A program made the position numbers and the translations under genes. The notes beneath the pieces are model-generated. The model was not told the origin of the DNA. It did not search any database and saw nothing but the letters and a program-made list of their open reading frames with translations. Positions 44,601 through 51,981 of a stretch of 64,000 nt of DNA are shown here, in pieces (within the stretch, counting starts at the first letter, position 1; each line of letters opens with the position of its first letter). The stretch is taken from contig JBCDKM010000024.1 of the NCBI GenBank assembly GCA_038746605.1, positions 1 through 64,000 on the forward strand, in the 5' to 3' direction. This stretch comes from Rubricoccus sp038746605. GTDB taxonomy: Bacteria > Bacteroidota > Rhodothermia > Rhodothermales > Rubricoccaceae.

Positions 44601-46062
44601 ATCGAGGCTCGGCGCTGGCGCCGTCGTGCTCAACCCCACGCTCCACTCGGACGACCTCGGGGCCCACGTACGCCACCTCACCGCGCTCTTCGACACCCAC
44701 GCCGAGCAGCGCGGGATCACCCTCCACACGGTCGTAGCCGAGGCCCCCTTCACGCGCGAGTTCGACGCCGATGTCATCGACCAGATCGTGGTCAATCTGG
44801 TCTCGAACGCGTTCAAGTTCACCCCGGCGGGCGGCACCGTGCAGGTCTCGCTGCAGGCCGAGGGCGACGCGGCCGTCCTGATAGTCGAGGACACGGGCAT
44901 CGGCATCGCGCCCGACGAGCAGGAGCAGGTATTCGAGCGGTTCTACCAGGTCGAGAGTGGACCTACGCGTTCGCACGAAGGGTCCGGCGTGGGGCTGGCG
45001 CTCGTGCGAGAACTCGTTGATCTCCAGGGCGGCACGGTGGCCGTGCGGAGCCAGCGCGGAGCGGGCGCGTGCTTTACCGTGCGCCTCCCCGGGCTCGCCT
45101 GCCCGTCGATCGCCTCGCCCTCCGATTCACCCGACCGTGCGTCCTCCCGCTCCCGTGCGACCGCCGTGGATGCGATCCTCGACGACATCGCCTCCACTCC
45201 CGAGCCGACGCCCACCTCCACCGTCGCGCACGCCGACGCCGCGCTGCCTCTCGTGCTCGTCGTGGAAGACAACGCCGACATGCGGGACTACCTGACGGCA
45301 CAACTCGGCCGCTACGCCCGCATCGAGACCGCCGCCGATGGGGCCGAAGGAATCGAGCAGGCTCGCGAGAGCGTCCCCGATCTCGTAGTGACGGATGTGA
45401 TGATGCCGCGCGTCGATGGCCTCGCGCTCTGCGCCACGCTGAAAGGCGATCTCCGCACGAGTCACATCCCGGTCCTCCTGCTCTCCGCCCGGGCGGACGT
45501 CGAGAGCCGCATCGCGGGGTACGACCTCGGCGCCGATGCCTACCTCGCCAAGCCCTTCCACGCGGCCGAACTCCGCGCCCAGGTGACGGGCTTACTGCGC
45601 GAACGCGCCCGGCTCCAGGCACGGTTCGCGGAGGTGCGGCAACGCACCGAGAGCCCCACGTCCGCTTCCCGCCCGCATCCGGCCGACGCCCCACCCTTCG
45701 CGCCTGAGGACCCCGCCCCTCTGCCCCCTCGCGAGGCCGCGTTCCTCACCGACCTCGAAGCTGCCATCGCGGACGGGCTGGACGACCCGGGGTTCACGAC
45801 CAACCGGCTGGCCGAAGCCCTCGCGATGAGCCGACGCCAGCTCCAACGGAAGCTGGACGCGCTCACGGGAGACTCGCCGGGAGCGCGGATCCGAGAGGCT
45901 CGTCTCGACCGCGCCGCGACCCTGCTCGCCGGAGGCGAGTGGAGCGTCAAAGAGGTCGCGGCGGCTGTGGGCTTCCGAAGCACCTCCGCCTTCAGCCGGG
46001 CCTTCCGCGAGCGGTACGGAGCGACGCCCTCGGCGTACCCCGGCGTCTCTCCTGTCCGATAG
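41686..46062 (+). CDS. hybrid two-component system protein (propeller, Y_Y_Y, kinase, receiver, AraC)
   Basis: 1458 aa. A hydrophobic export segment lies at about 32-52. Two periplasmic seven-bladed propellers follow, made of repeats such as GYLWVATNDGLVRYDG, GRLWVATRNGGIYVF and GLLWIATEDRGLCRLD. Next come a Y_Y_Y domain (about 770-840: FQYRLLGHRDAW, NLPPGRYIFEVRAG) and a membrane helix at about 850-868. The kinase has SISHELRTPLTL (His about 922), NLVSNAFKF and DTGIGIAPDEQ, and the receiver has VVEDNADMRDY and VTDVMMPRVDG. An AraC DNA-binding end (LAMSRRQLQRKLDAL, VKEVAAAVGFRSTSAFSRAFRERYG) closes the protein. Such proteins sense extracellular glycans or other nutrients; no sugar-degrading genes are adjacent. 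Confidence 0.92.
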   Translation: MLHLRAEALKAIQRRALARRTGTRCTRASRGCALLAVLLLLLAEAGTPAQAQTAPRGEPAAGTTLEGTALHRWTIRDGLPTNSLTGVAYDAEGYLWVATNDGLVRYDGSRMVVHTRATHPVLPANRFAGIVTAPDGALWFHSDGRYFVRYADGAFTVLPPTFGVNRESYLQRTPDALWIVGGDALRLVHGADVLRVPTTILPHVTFDVVRDPDGRLWVATRNGGIYVFPPGAYSTGGSVPAMNVRPERILGLDDGLPSLDVRELAVGPDGTVWAATAGGLAAFSPGASPQTWLEDRPLLEVAHDAYGRTWVVSEGQDDTDRRVWRIEGRTATPFLGDARFSFQGTFWKDDDDELWMVWSAERDGRAHLYRLSAEGTPVLAVTLPGQIVEVAPSTDGLLWLATTSGLYHFRRQPIRAIPFGAYSATYGLAERADGSVWAAIVGPGGPARIGPDLAVTRLPATLGYASFLYETRDGSLWGGSRFCRFEGTTCRPVEVGPDEEVLHGVFALFEDTRGWLWVSARDKLWRGRTDLPPAEWRSFGVLDDLPHDHIQAFYETADGSLLLGTDGQGLLRITSPLDANTLTFEVLSENEGLASNHIRDLHEDEQGLLWIATEDRGLCRLDRQGGVSLLGGALDCLSQDDGLHSNSLHRILDDGQGRLWINSNQGLFWVARTDLDAWAQGEATTVPSVAYGEIDGLPAREGNGGVQQAGLRARDGRLWFPTMGGVAVVDPSAIAPPPLPTSLIEAVRIGDRTAAARAGEAVVLAPAERDLRVTFTAPTFMRAQSVRFQYRLLGHRDAWEEATAAREAVYTNLPPGRYIFEVRAGVGGAWSAPVALSVHQRAAWHETVWFRLAMGLGLLGLLYGLVTYRLRQVARRAADLEAAVDAQTETLRQQNTQLEQQTDELEQAAELKTRFLASISHELRTPLTLTFGPIEDLLRGEYDSVDEARPHFARARSNGRRLLRLINQLLDLSRLGAGAVVLNPTLHSDDLGAHVRHLTALFDTHAEQRGITLHTVVAEAPFTREFDADVIDQIVVNLVSNAFKFTPAGGTVQVSLQAEGDAAVLIVEDTGIGIAPDEQEQVFERFYQVESGPTRSHEGSGVGLALVRELVDLQGGTVAVRSQRGAGACFTVRLPGLACPSIASPSDSPDRASSRSRATAVDAILDDIASTPEPTPTSTVAHADAALPLVLVVEDNADMRDYLTAQLGRYARIETAADGAEGIEQARESVPDLVVTDVMMPRVDGLALCATLKGDLRTSHIPVLLLSARADVESRIAGYDLGADAYLAKPFHAAELRAQVTGLLRERARLQARFAEVRQRTESPTSASRPHPADAPPFAPEDPAPLPPREAAFLTDLEAAIADGLDDPGFTTNRLAEALAMSRRQLQRKLDALTGDSPGARIREARLDRAATLLAGGEWSVKEVAAAVGFRSTSAFSRAFRERYGATPSAYPGVSPVR

Positions 46063-46080
46063 CGAACAGGTCCGACCCCG

Positions 46081-46102
46081 CCCGCCTCGGCACCGAGGCG
46101 GG
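46081..46102. repeat. dispersed palindrome, perfect short form
   Basis: CCCGCCTCGGCACCGAGGCGGG lies 18 nt after the hybrid two-component stop. Confidence 0.85.
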
Positions 46103-46111
46103 CCCACCCAC

Positions 46112-46157
46112 CACCGTCCCCCTGGAGGCAGAGCCCAGCGAGGCCAGGGGGGGTGCC
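46112..46157. repeat. second dispersed repeat family, copy 1
   Basis: CACCGTCCCCCTGG...CAGCGAGGCCAGGGGGGGTGC shares both ends with the copy at 49593-49653. The C-run and G-run can pair. Confidence 0.55.
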
Positions 46158-46221
46158 GGGCCACGCTGAGCACACCCCACACTCCCGCACGATCTTGGCC
46201 CCGTTTCTCTGCCCCTCCCCG

Positions 46222-49200
46222 ATGCCAGACGACGCCCCGCGCCTCGACCCCGCCACCTTCATCGCCGAGGCCAGCGCCTCGGGAGGCGCCGAGCGGGCCA
46301 ACGCCCAGAAATTCCTCGACGGCCTCGCCGACGTGCTCGGCGTGGACCGCCCGGACTACACCACCGGAGACCCCCGCGCCGACGGCTACACCTACGAGCG
46401 GCCCCTCGACTTCTCCGACGGCACCCAGAACAAGGGCTTCATTGACCTCTACCGGCGCGGCTCGTTCGTCTTCGAGACCAAACAGGGTGCCGACGCCAAG
46501 CGCACCGCCGACGGACGCAAGCTCCGCCAGGGCCACGGGAAGCGAGGCACCCGCGCGTGGGAGCAGACCATGGACGCCGCCCGCCGCCAGGCCTCCGGCT
46601 ACGCCCGAAACCTCGAAGCCGCAGAGCCCGCCCCACCGTTTCTGATCGTCTCGGACGTGGGCTACTGCTTCGACCTCTACGCCGACTTCTCCGGCACCGG
46701 CCGCCTCTACAAACCCTTCCCCGATCCCGACCGCTACCGCGTCTTCCTCCCCCAGCTCGAAAGCCAAGAGACGCGCGACCTCTTCCGCGCGATCTACCTC
46801 GATCCCTACTCCCTCGACCCCACCCGGCGGCAGGCCCGCGTGACGGTCGAACTCGCGAAGACCCTCGCGGGACTGGCGACCGAACTGGACGGCGCGACCG
46901 ACGCCGACGGCAACGCGATGGACGCCGAGGCCCGCGCGGGCTTCCTCTCGCGCGCCCTCTTCTCCATGTTCGCAGAGGACGCCGGGCTCATCCCCGAGGG
47001 CGCCTTCACCCGTCTCCTCGACGCCTACGCCTCCGACCTCGACGCGCTCCCCCTCGCCCTCGGCGCCTTCTTCGAGACCATGGACCGGGGCGGCTACGTG
47101 GGCGAGGTCCGCGCCAAACTCCGCCGGTTCAACGGGACGCTCTTCAAGGACGCCCGCGCCCCGGTCCTCTCGCGCGACGCCTACGACCGCCTCACCGAGG
47201 CGGCCCATGCCGACTGGAAAAACGTGGAGCCGTCCATCTTCGGGACGCTCATCGAACGTGCGCTGGACAAGGACGAGCGCCACGCCCTCGGCGCGCACTT
47301 CACGCCTCGCGCCTACGTGGAGCGGCTCGTGGGACCCGCCATCCTGGAGCCACTCCGGGCGGAGTGGGAGAGCACCTGGGCCGCCGCCTCCACCCTCGCT
47401 GCTGACGCCGAGGCGGCCTCCGCCAAGGCCACCCGCACCCGCAAACGAAACGAGGCCATCGCCACGCTCCGGGCTTTCTTCGCGCGGCTCGCGAGCGTGC
47501 GCGTCCTGGACCCCGCCTGCGGCTCGGGAAACTTCCTCTACGTCACCCTCGCGGGGCTGAAAGAGTTGGAGAGCGAGGCTCGCGCCGCCGCCGAGCGCCT
47601 CGTCGGCGAGAGCATCGGCGAGGGGTTTGGCGTGACGCCGCTCCAGATGCGCGGGCTGGAGGTCAACGCGCGAGCCGCCGCCATCGCGGACCTCGTGCTG
47701 TGGATCGGGTACCTCCAGTACAACCGCGCCCGCTACGGCGAGGCGCAGCCGCTCCCGGAGCCGGTCCTCGACGGGTACGGACAGGTGGAGCACCGCGACG
47801 CCGTGCTCTCCGAGGACGGCACGCCCGCGCCCTGGCCCGAGGCCGAGTTCATCGTCGGCAACCCACCGTTCATCGGCGCGAGCCGGATGCGCGACGCGCT
47901 GGGCGACGACACCACCGAGGCGCTGCGGGCGGCGTACCCCGAGGTGCCCGAGAGCGCGGACTTCGTGATGTACTGGTGGGAGCGCGCGGCCGGGGCGGTG
48001 GCGCGAGGGGAGGCGGAGCGGTTCGGGCTCATCACCACCAACTCCATCACGCAGACGTTCAACCGGCGCGTGGTGGAGGCCCGCATCGGCAGCGGCGCGG
48101 ACGGACTCGCGCTGGCCTTCGCCGTGCCAGATCATCCGTGGGTGGACGGCGCCGACGGGGCGGACGTGCGGGTCGCGATGACGGTGGGCGTGTCATCGGA
48201 GGCGTTCGAGCACGAGAACGGGCGGCTGGCCGTCGTGACGGATGAGGGCGAGAAGTCCGATGCCTTCCGCGAGGTGGACGTGACGGAGTACGCGGGCGCG
48301 ATCAACCCAGACCTGACGGTGGGGCCAGATGTGACCGAAGCGGAGCAGCTAGAAGCCAACGCAGACCTGAGCAACCGAGGCGTCCAACTATTCGGACAAG
48401 GCTTCGTGGTGACTCCGGACGAAGCGGCTCAACTCGGCCTTGGTCGAATCAATGGCCTTGAAACGCATCTCCGTCCGATCCTGAACGGCCGCGACCTCAC
48501 GCAGACCCCGCGCGGCGTCCTCGTTATCGATTTCTTTGGGCTTGAGGCCGAAGAGGCTCGCCAGAAGTTTCCGGAGGCCTACGAGCACGTGCTTCGCGAG
48601 GTAAAGCCAGCGCGTGACAAGAACAGACGGAAGGTGCGCAGGGACAATTGGTGGCTCTTCGGAGAGCCAAACCCCAAGCTCCGCCTTCAACTCGCGGGCC
48701 TCAAACGCTACATCGTGACACCGTACGTCGCGAAGCATCGGCTCTTCCAGTTCCTTCCCGACGAGATTATTCCAGACGACGGTCTCGTCGCCATTGCGTT
48801 AGACGACGCCTACTCTCTCGGTGTAGTCTCCAGTTCAGTCCATGTGGAATGGGCGCTTCGCGCGGGCGGCCGCCTCGGGGTCGGCAATGACCCGAGGTAC
48901 AACAAATCAAAATGCTTCGAGCCCTTCCCCTTCCCCGAGGCCCCCGAGGCGGACCGGGCCGCCATCGCGGAGATCGCCGAGGCCCTCGATGCCCACCGCA
49001 AGGCCCGCCAGCGCGAGACCGGCGTGACCTTGACAAATCTCTACAACGCCGTGGACGCCCTCCGCGCCGGGCGTGACCTCACCGCAAAAGAACAACAGGC
49101 CGCAGACGACGGCCTCGCCCACACCGTCCTGGACCTCCACCGCCGCCTGGACCGCGCCGTCCTCTCCGCCTACGGCTGGTCCGACCTCGACGCCGAGGCG

Positions 49201-49566
49201 GGCACCTTCCGCGCCGCCGTGCTGGAGCGCCTCGTGGACCTCAACCGCCAGCGCCGCGCCGAGGAGCGCGCGGGCGTCGTGAAGTACCTCCGGCCGGAGT
49301 TCCAAAACCCCACCGCCGAGGGACAGAGCGGCCTCGCCCTCGTCACGCCGCCAGAGCCGAAGCCGGAGCCGCCCCGCCGCCCGTGGCCGTCGGAACTCTC
49401 CCGCCAACTCGCCGCCGTCCGCGAGGCCGTGGAGGCGGGCGCGGAGACCCCCGAGGCGGTCCGCGCGAGGTTCACCGCTGCCCCTGTCGAGGCCGTCCGC
49501 CAGTCGCTAGACGCCCTCGCCGCGCTCGGCATCGTCCGCCAGTCCGGCGACCGCCTGACCGCCTAG
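46222..49566 (+). CDS. MmeI-like type IIL restriction-modification enzyme
   Basis: 1114 aa. The N-terminal nuclease has D75-X9-E85-X-K87 (FIDLYRRGSFVFETKQG), the same D-X9-ExK spacing as MmeI. A helical spacer follows, then an N6-adenine methyltransferase with motif I VLDPACGSGNFLY (about 429) and motif IV IVGNPPFIGASRM (about 545). After it come a target-recognition region (about 700-895) and a C-terminal helical domain. One chain that both methylates one strand and cleaves nearby fits type IIL. The absence of partner genes supports this over DISARM DrmMI, which is similar in sequence. Codons in 48330-48900 are visibly less GC-biased than the flanks. The ATG at 46222 precedes the nuclease directly. 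Confidence 0.8.
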   Translation: MPDDAPRLDPATFIAEASASGGAERANAQKFLDGLADVLGVDRPDYTTGDPRADGYTYERPLDFSDGTQNKGFIDLYRRGSFVFETKQGADAKRTADGRKLRQGHGKRGTRAWEQTMDAARRQASGYARNLEAAEPAPPFLIVSDVGYCFDLYADFSGTGRLYKPFPDPDRYRVFLPQLESQETRDLFRAIYLDPYSLDPTRRQARVTVELAKTLAGLATELDGATDADGNAMDAEARAGFLSRALFSMFAEDAGLIPEGAFTRLLDAYASDLDALPLALGAFFETMDRGGYVGEVRAKLRRFNGTLFKDARAPVLSRDAYDRLTEAAHADWKNVEPSIFGTLIERALDKDERHALGAHFTPRAYVERLVGPAILEPLRAEWESTWAAASTLAADAEAASAKATRTRKRNEAIATLRAFFARLASVRVLDPACGSGNFLYVTLAGLKELESEARAAAERLVGESIGEGFGVTPLQMRGLEVNARAAAIADLVLWIGYLQYNRARYGEAQPLPEPVLDGYGQVEHRDAVLSEDGTPAPWPEAEFIVGNPPFIGASRMRDALGDDTTEALRAAYPEVPESADFVMYWWERAAGAVARGEAERFGLITTNSITQTFNRRVVEARIGSGADGLALAFAVPDHPWVDGADGADVRVAMTVGVSSEAFEHENGRLAVVTDEGEKSDAFREVDVTEYAGAINPDLTVGPDVTEAEQLEANADLSNRGVQLFGQGFVVTPDEAAQLGLGRINGLETHLRPILNGRDLTQTPRGVLVIDFFGLEAEEARQKFPEAYEHVLREVKPARDKNRRKVRRDNWWLFGEPNPKLRLQLAGLKRYIVTPYVAKHRLFQFLPDEIIPDDGLVAIALDDAYSLGVVSSSVHVEWALRAGGRLGVGNDPRYNKSKCFEPFPFPEAPEADRAAIAEIAEALDAHRKARQRETGVTLTNLYNAVDALRAGRDLTAKEQQAADDGLAHTVLDLHRRLDRAVLSAYGWSDLDAEAGTFRAAVLERLVDLNRQRRAEERAGVVKYLRPEFQNPTAEGQSGLALVTPPEPKPEPPRRPWPSELSRQLAAVREAVEAGAETPEAVRARFTAAPVEAVRQSLDALAALGIVRQSGDRLTA

Positions 49567-49592
49567 CACACCCAACACCGCCCACGTACGAA

Positions 49593-49653
49593 CACCGTCC
49601 CCCCTTTCCCTGCGAGGGGGGACAGCGCGAGCGCAGCGAGGCGAGGGGGGTGC
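49593..49653. repeat. second dispersed repeat family, copy 2
   Basis: CACCGTCCCCCC...GAGGGGGGACAGCGCGAGCGCAGCGAGGCGAGGGGGGTGC contains nested C-run/G-run pairing and matches copy 1 at both ends. It lies 27 nt after the restriction gene. Confidence 0.6.
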
Positions 49654-49687
49654 GCCCGTTCAACCTCAGCCTCCGCTCCGGCTCCCC

Positions 49688-49707
49688 CCACCTCGGCACC
49701 GAGGCGG
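49688..49707. repeat. dispersed palindrome, short form
   Basis: CCACCTCGGCACCGAGGCGG, between the second-family repeat and the tRNA-Leu terminator. Confidence 0.75.
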
Positions 49708-49733
49708 AGCCCCAGAAACCGCCGCCGGACACC

Positions 49734-49767
49734 AAAAACGCCCCGCCCAGACAACCTGAGCGGGGCG
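49734..49767 (-). terminator. terminator of tRNA-Leu
   Basis: On the minus strand CGCCCCGC... pairs around a short loop (plus strand CGCCCCGC / GCGGGGCG) and is followed by TTTTT. Confidence 0.8.
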
Positions 49768-49770
49768 CTG

Positions 49771-49854
49771 TGCCCGAGACTGGAATCGAACCAGCACGTC
49801 CGCAAGGACACACGACCCTGAATCGTGCGCGTCTACCAATTCCGCCACTCGGGC
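49771..49854 (-). tRNA. tRNA-Leu (anticodon CAG)
   Basis: 84 nt. Acceptor GCCCGAG/CTCGGGC, D-arm with GGTAGA, anticodon stem CACGA/TCGTG around TTCAGGG (CAG), a long class II variable arm (TGTCCTTGCGGACG), and T-loop TTCGATT. CCA is not encoded. Confidence 0.95.
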
Positions 49855-49895
49855 GAGTGCGCGGCCAGAAGCGCGAGCCTCTAGCAGACAGAGCA

Positions 49896-49926
49896 CAAAG
49901 TACGCGCCGCATCGGCCGCTCCACAA
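49896..49926 (-). promoter_or_regulatory. promoter of tRNA-Leu (TTG-N21-TACTTTG)
   Basis: Minus-strand TTG (49926-49924), 21 nt, then TACTTTG (49902-49896), about 41 nt before the mature tRNA. Same geometry as for tRNA-Thr and tRNA-Asn. Confidence 0.55.
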
Positions 49927-50125
49927 CGCCCCTCTGCAGCCTCACGGCAATCTCACGCCGACCACCGACCGACCCGAACAGACCAGGACACCTCCGCCCC
50001 GGTCGGCAGCATGGACCGCTCCCCCTACTCCCCTCGGGTGTCCCCGCGAGGGGCCCGAGGCGGAGGGACCGACACGAACGGCGAGTGAAAAGACGGAGCG
50101 GAGCGACGAACGGGTAGCCCATGTC
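49927..50125. other. intergenic region between tRNA-Leu and tRNA-Asn
   Basis: No gene is seen. It holds a palindrome-related hairpin (50029-50063: CCCCTCGGGTGTCCCCGCGAGGGG followed by CCCGAGGCGG). Confidence 0.5.
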
Positions 50126-50157
50126 TTGTTCGCCCCTTCGGTTGGTCCCTACCTTTG
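50126..50157 (+). promoter_or_regulatory. promoter of tRNA-Asn (TTG-N21-TACCTTTG)
   Basis: TTG at 50126-50128 and TACCTTTG at 50150-50157 are separated by 21 nt. The -7 octamer fully matches the Bacteroidota TAnnTTTG consensus. Confidence 0.65.
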
Positions 50158-50181
50158 CCGCCCTCCCGCGAGGGAATGCCC

Positions 50182-50253
50182 GCCTCGGTAGCTCAGTGGT
50201 AGAGCATCCGGCTGTTAACCGGACGGTCGTAGGTTCAAATCCTACCCGGGGCG
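50182..50253 (+). tRNA. tRNA-Asn (anticodon GTT)
   Basis: 72 nt: acceptor GCCTCGG/CCGGGGC (one T-G pair), D-arm GCTC...GAGC, anticodon stem TCCGG/CCGGA around CTGTTAA (GTT), T-arm GTAGG-TTCAAAT-CCTAC, discriminator G. CCA is not encoded. Confidence 0.95.
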
Positions 50254-50260
50254 CCCCGAA

Positions 50261-50298
50261 CGCCTCCTGCCCTCTCGGCGGGAGGCGTTTTTCGTTTT
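50261..50298 (+). terminator. terminator of tRNA-Asn
   Basis: CGCCTCC (50261-50267) pairs with GGAGGCG (50281-50287), followed by TTTTTCGTTTTT. Confidence 0.8.
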
Positions 50299-50314
50299 TG
50301 CGCGTATCCCCGAC

Positions 50315-50860
50315 ATGACCAAGCACTCCACGCTCTTCCTCGGACTGGCCCTCGTCGTCGCAGGTGGAGTGACGCTGCGGTTCTTCAGCGGCTGCGCCTA
50401 CTCCCTGGACGCTGTCGAGGCCGCTGCGCGGAGCGCCCATCCCGAAGCCCCCGTCATCTCGACGAGCCAACTCGCCTCCTGGCTCGCGGACTCCTCGCGT
50501 ACGCCCCTCCTCCTCGACGCCCGCGAGGCCGACGAGTACGCTGTCAGCCACCTTCCCGGCGCTGTCCGTGTAGACCCGGACGCGAGCGCGGACGACCTGA
50601 CGAACCAGCTCGGAGGACTCGCCGAGGCGGGGGAGGTCGTCGTGTACTGCTCGGTCGGGTACCGATCTGGAGGCGTGGTGGAGCGGCTCCGCGAGGCCGG
50701 ATACGAGAACGTCTTCAACCTGGAAGGCTCCATCTTCCGGTGGGCCAACGAAGGCCGACCGCTCGTGCGCGATGGCGAGCCCGTCGGCCTCGTGCACCCC
50801 TACAACCGCACCTGGGGGCGGCTCCTCCACAAAGACCTGCGGGCTCCGCTCGACGGCTGA
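50315..50860 (+). CDS. membrane-anchored rhodanese-like sulfurtransferase
   Basis: 181 aa. An N-terminal hydrophobic helix (TLFLGLALVVAGGVTLRFF) is followed at about 45-160 by a rhodanese domain: VISTSQLASWLAD, LLLDAREADEYAVSHLPGAVRV, and the active loop VVYCSVGYRSGGV with the catalytic Cys, then NVFNLEGSIFRWANEGRPL. It should transfer sulfane sulfur or respond to redox stress in the periplasm. The ATG starts 17 nt after the tRNA terminator. Confidence 0.85.
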   Translation: MTKHSTLFLGLALVVAGGVTLRFFSGCAYSLDAVEAAARSAHPEAPVISTSQLASWLADSSRTPLLLDAREADEYAVSHLPGAVRVDPDASADDLTNQLGGLAEAGEVVVYCSVGYRSGGVVERLREAGYENVFNLEGSIFRWANEGRPLVRDGEPVGLVHPYNRTWGRLLHKDLRAPLDG

Positions 50861-50923
50861 CCGATTGGGGTTGAGCCTCGCGGCTCCCCTGCCGATACCT
50901 CTCGGGACTTTCCCTCCGTCCCG

Positions 50924-51253
50924 ATGAGTTCTGAGATTTTCCACTCCGTCACGTTCTGGATGGTCGCGTTCGTGATGCTGGCGGCGTTTGTCGCTCGCGC
51001 GATCCACTTTTTCAGTGTCGGCCGCTCCCTGTCGAACCCGTTCATTGAGAGCACCAGGCGGGATAAGATGGCGGCACGCCAACTAAACGCGCAGGCACGG
51101 TTCCGCGCAGGCGAGACCGGCTCCTTCCAGGACGATCTCAACGACGCGCTCCGCCCGCCTGCCACCCTTTCGGAGGACGACGGGCCGGAACTGTACCTCC
51201 CGGGCATGGAAAAAATGCCTGAGACCTGGCCGCCGGAGGACCGACCGAGCTAG
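50924..51253 (+). CDS. small membrane protein of unknown function
   Basis: 109 aa: one N-terminal membrane helix (SVTFWMVAFVMLAAFVARAIHFF), then a polar region and an acidic, Pro-rich C-terminus (DDGPELYLPGMEKMPETWPPEDRPS). It lies 63 nt after the rhodanese gene. Its stop overlaps the convergent msrA stop by 4 nt. No family is recognised. Confidence 0.6.
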   Translation: MSSEIFHSVTFWMVAFVMLAAFVARAIHFFSVGRSLSNPFIESTRRDKMAARQLNAQARFRAGETGSFQDDLNDALRPPATLSEDDGPELYLPGMEKMPETWPPEDRPS

Positions 51254-51789
51254 GCGGCCAGCTTCTCCAGGTACTCCGCGCGGAGCTTCGCCACCTTCGG
51301 CGCGATGACCGCCTGGCAGTACGGCTGCGTCGGGTTGGCGCGGTAGTAGTCCTGGTGGTACTGCTCCGCCGGGTAGAACGTCGGCAGGTCCACCACCTCC
51401 GTCACGATGGGCTGGTCGAAGACGCGGTCTGCCGTCAGTTCGCGGATGACCCGCTCGGCGGTCTCGCGCTGCTCCTCGCTCGCCACCATGATCGTGGAGC
51501 GGTACTGCGTGCCTCGGTCCGCGCCCTGGCGGTTGAGCGTCGTCGGATCGTGGGTCGCGAAAAAGATCTTCAGGAGGTCCTCGTACGAGATCTCATCCGC
51601 GTCGAAGGTGACACGGACCACCTCGGCGTGGCCGGTGAGGCCGGTGCAGATCTCGCGGTAGGTCGGGTTGGGCACCTTGCCTCCGGCGTAGCCGCTCTCG
51701 ACATCGTGCACGCCGCGGAGCTTCTCCAGGACGGCTTCGGTGCACCAGAAGCAGCCGCCACCGAGGACGGCCGTTTGCGTGTTGGGCAT
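51250..51789 (-). CDS. msrA: peptide methionine sulfoxide reductase A
   Basis: 179 aa from ATG 51789. The catalytic motif GGGCFWC (Cys13), VESGYAGGKVPNPTYREIC, HAEVVRVTFD, THDPTTLNRQGADRGTQYRS and the late EQYHQDYY are all family signatures. It reduces methionine-S-sulfoxide in proteins. The protein lacks the usual paired recycling cysteines near the C-terminus, though PYCQAVIAPK has one. It follows the fetA-fetB genes on the same strand. Confidence 0.95.
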   Translation of the reverse strand: MPNTQTAVLGGGCFWCTEAVLEKLRGVHDVESGYAGGKVPNPTYREICTGLTGHAEVVRVTFDADEISYEDLLKIFFATHDPTTLNRQGADRGTQYRSTIMVASEEQRETAERVIRELTADRVFDQPIVTEVVDLPTFYPAEQYHQDYYRANPTQPYCQAVIAPKVAKLRAEYLEKLAA

Positions 51790-51908
51790 GGGGGTGTTCG
51801 GTTGGTCGTGGGCGGTGAACGTCTCGTGCGCGCTTCCGGTCCGCCGCGCGCGATGCGGATTGCGTGATGGGACGCCCGTTGATTCCTGCACTCAGGCGGT
51901 CGCACCCT

Positions 51909-51930
51909 CCGCCTCGGGACCGAGGCAGGC
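51909..51930. repeat. dispersed palindrome, short form
   Basis: CCGCCTCGGGACCGAGGCAGGC between fetB and msrA. Confidence 0.75.
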
Positions 51931-51981
51931 AGAGTTGGAGGCGGGCAGAGCTAGAGGCTGTCTCAGCTGCAGTCCGTTCGG

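Noticed and set aside
45592..48135. 847-codon minus-strand open frame
   Set aside because: Antisense to the hybrid two-component and MmeI-like genes, Gly/Val/Glu-rich with no domain.
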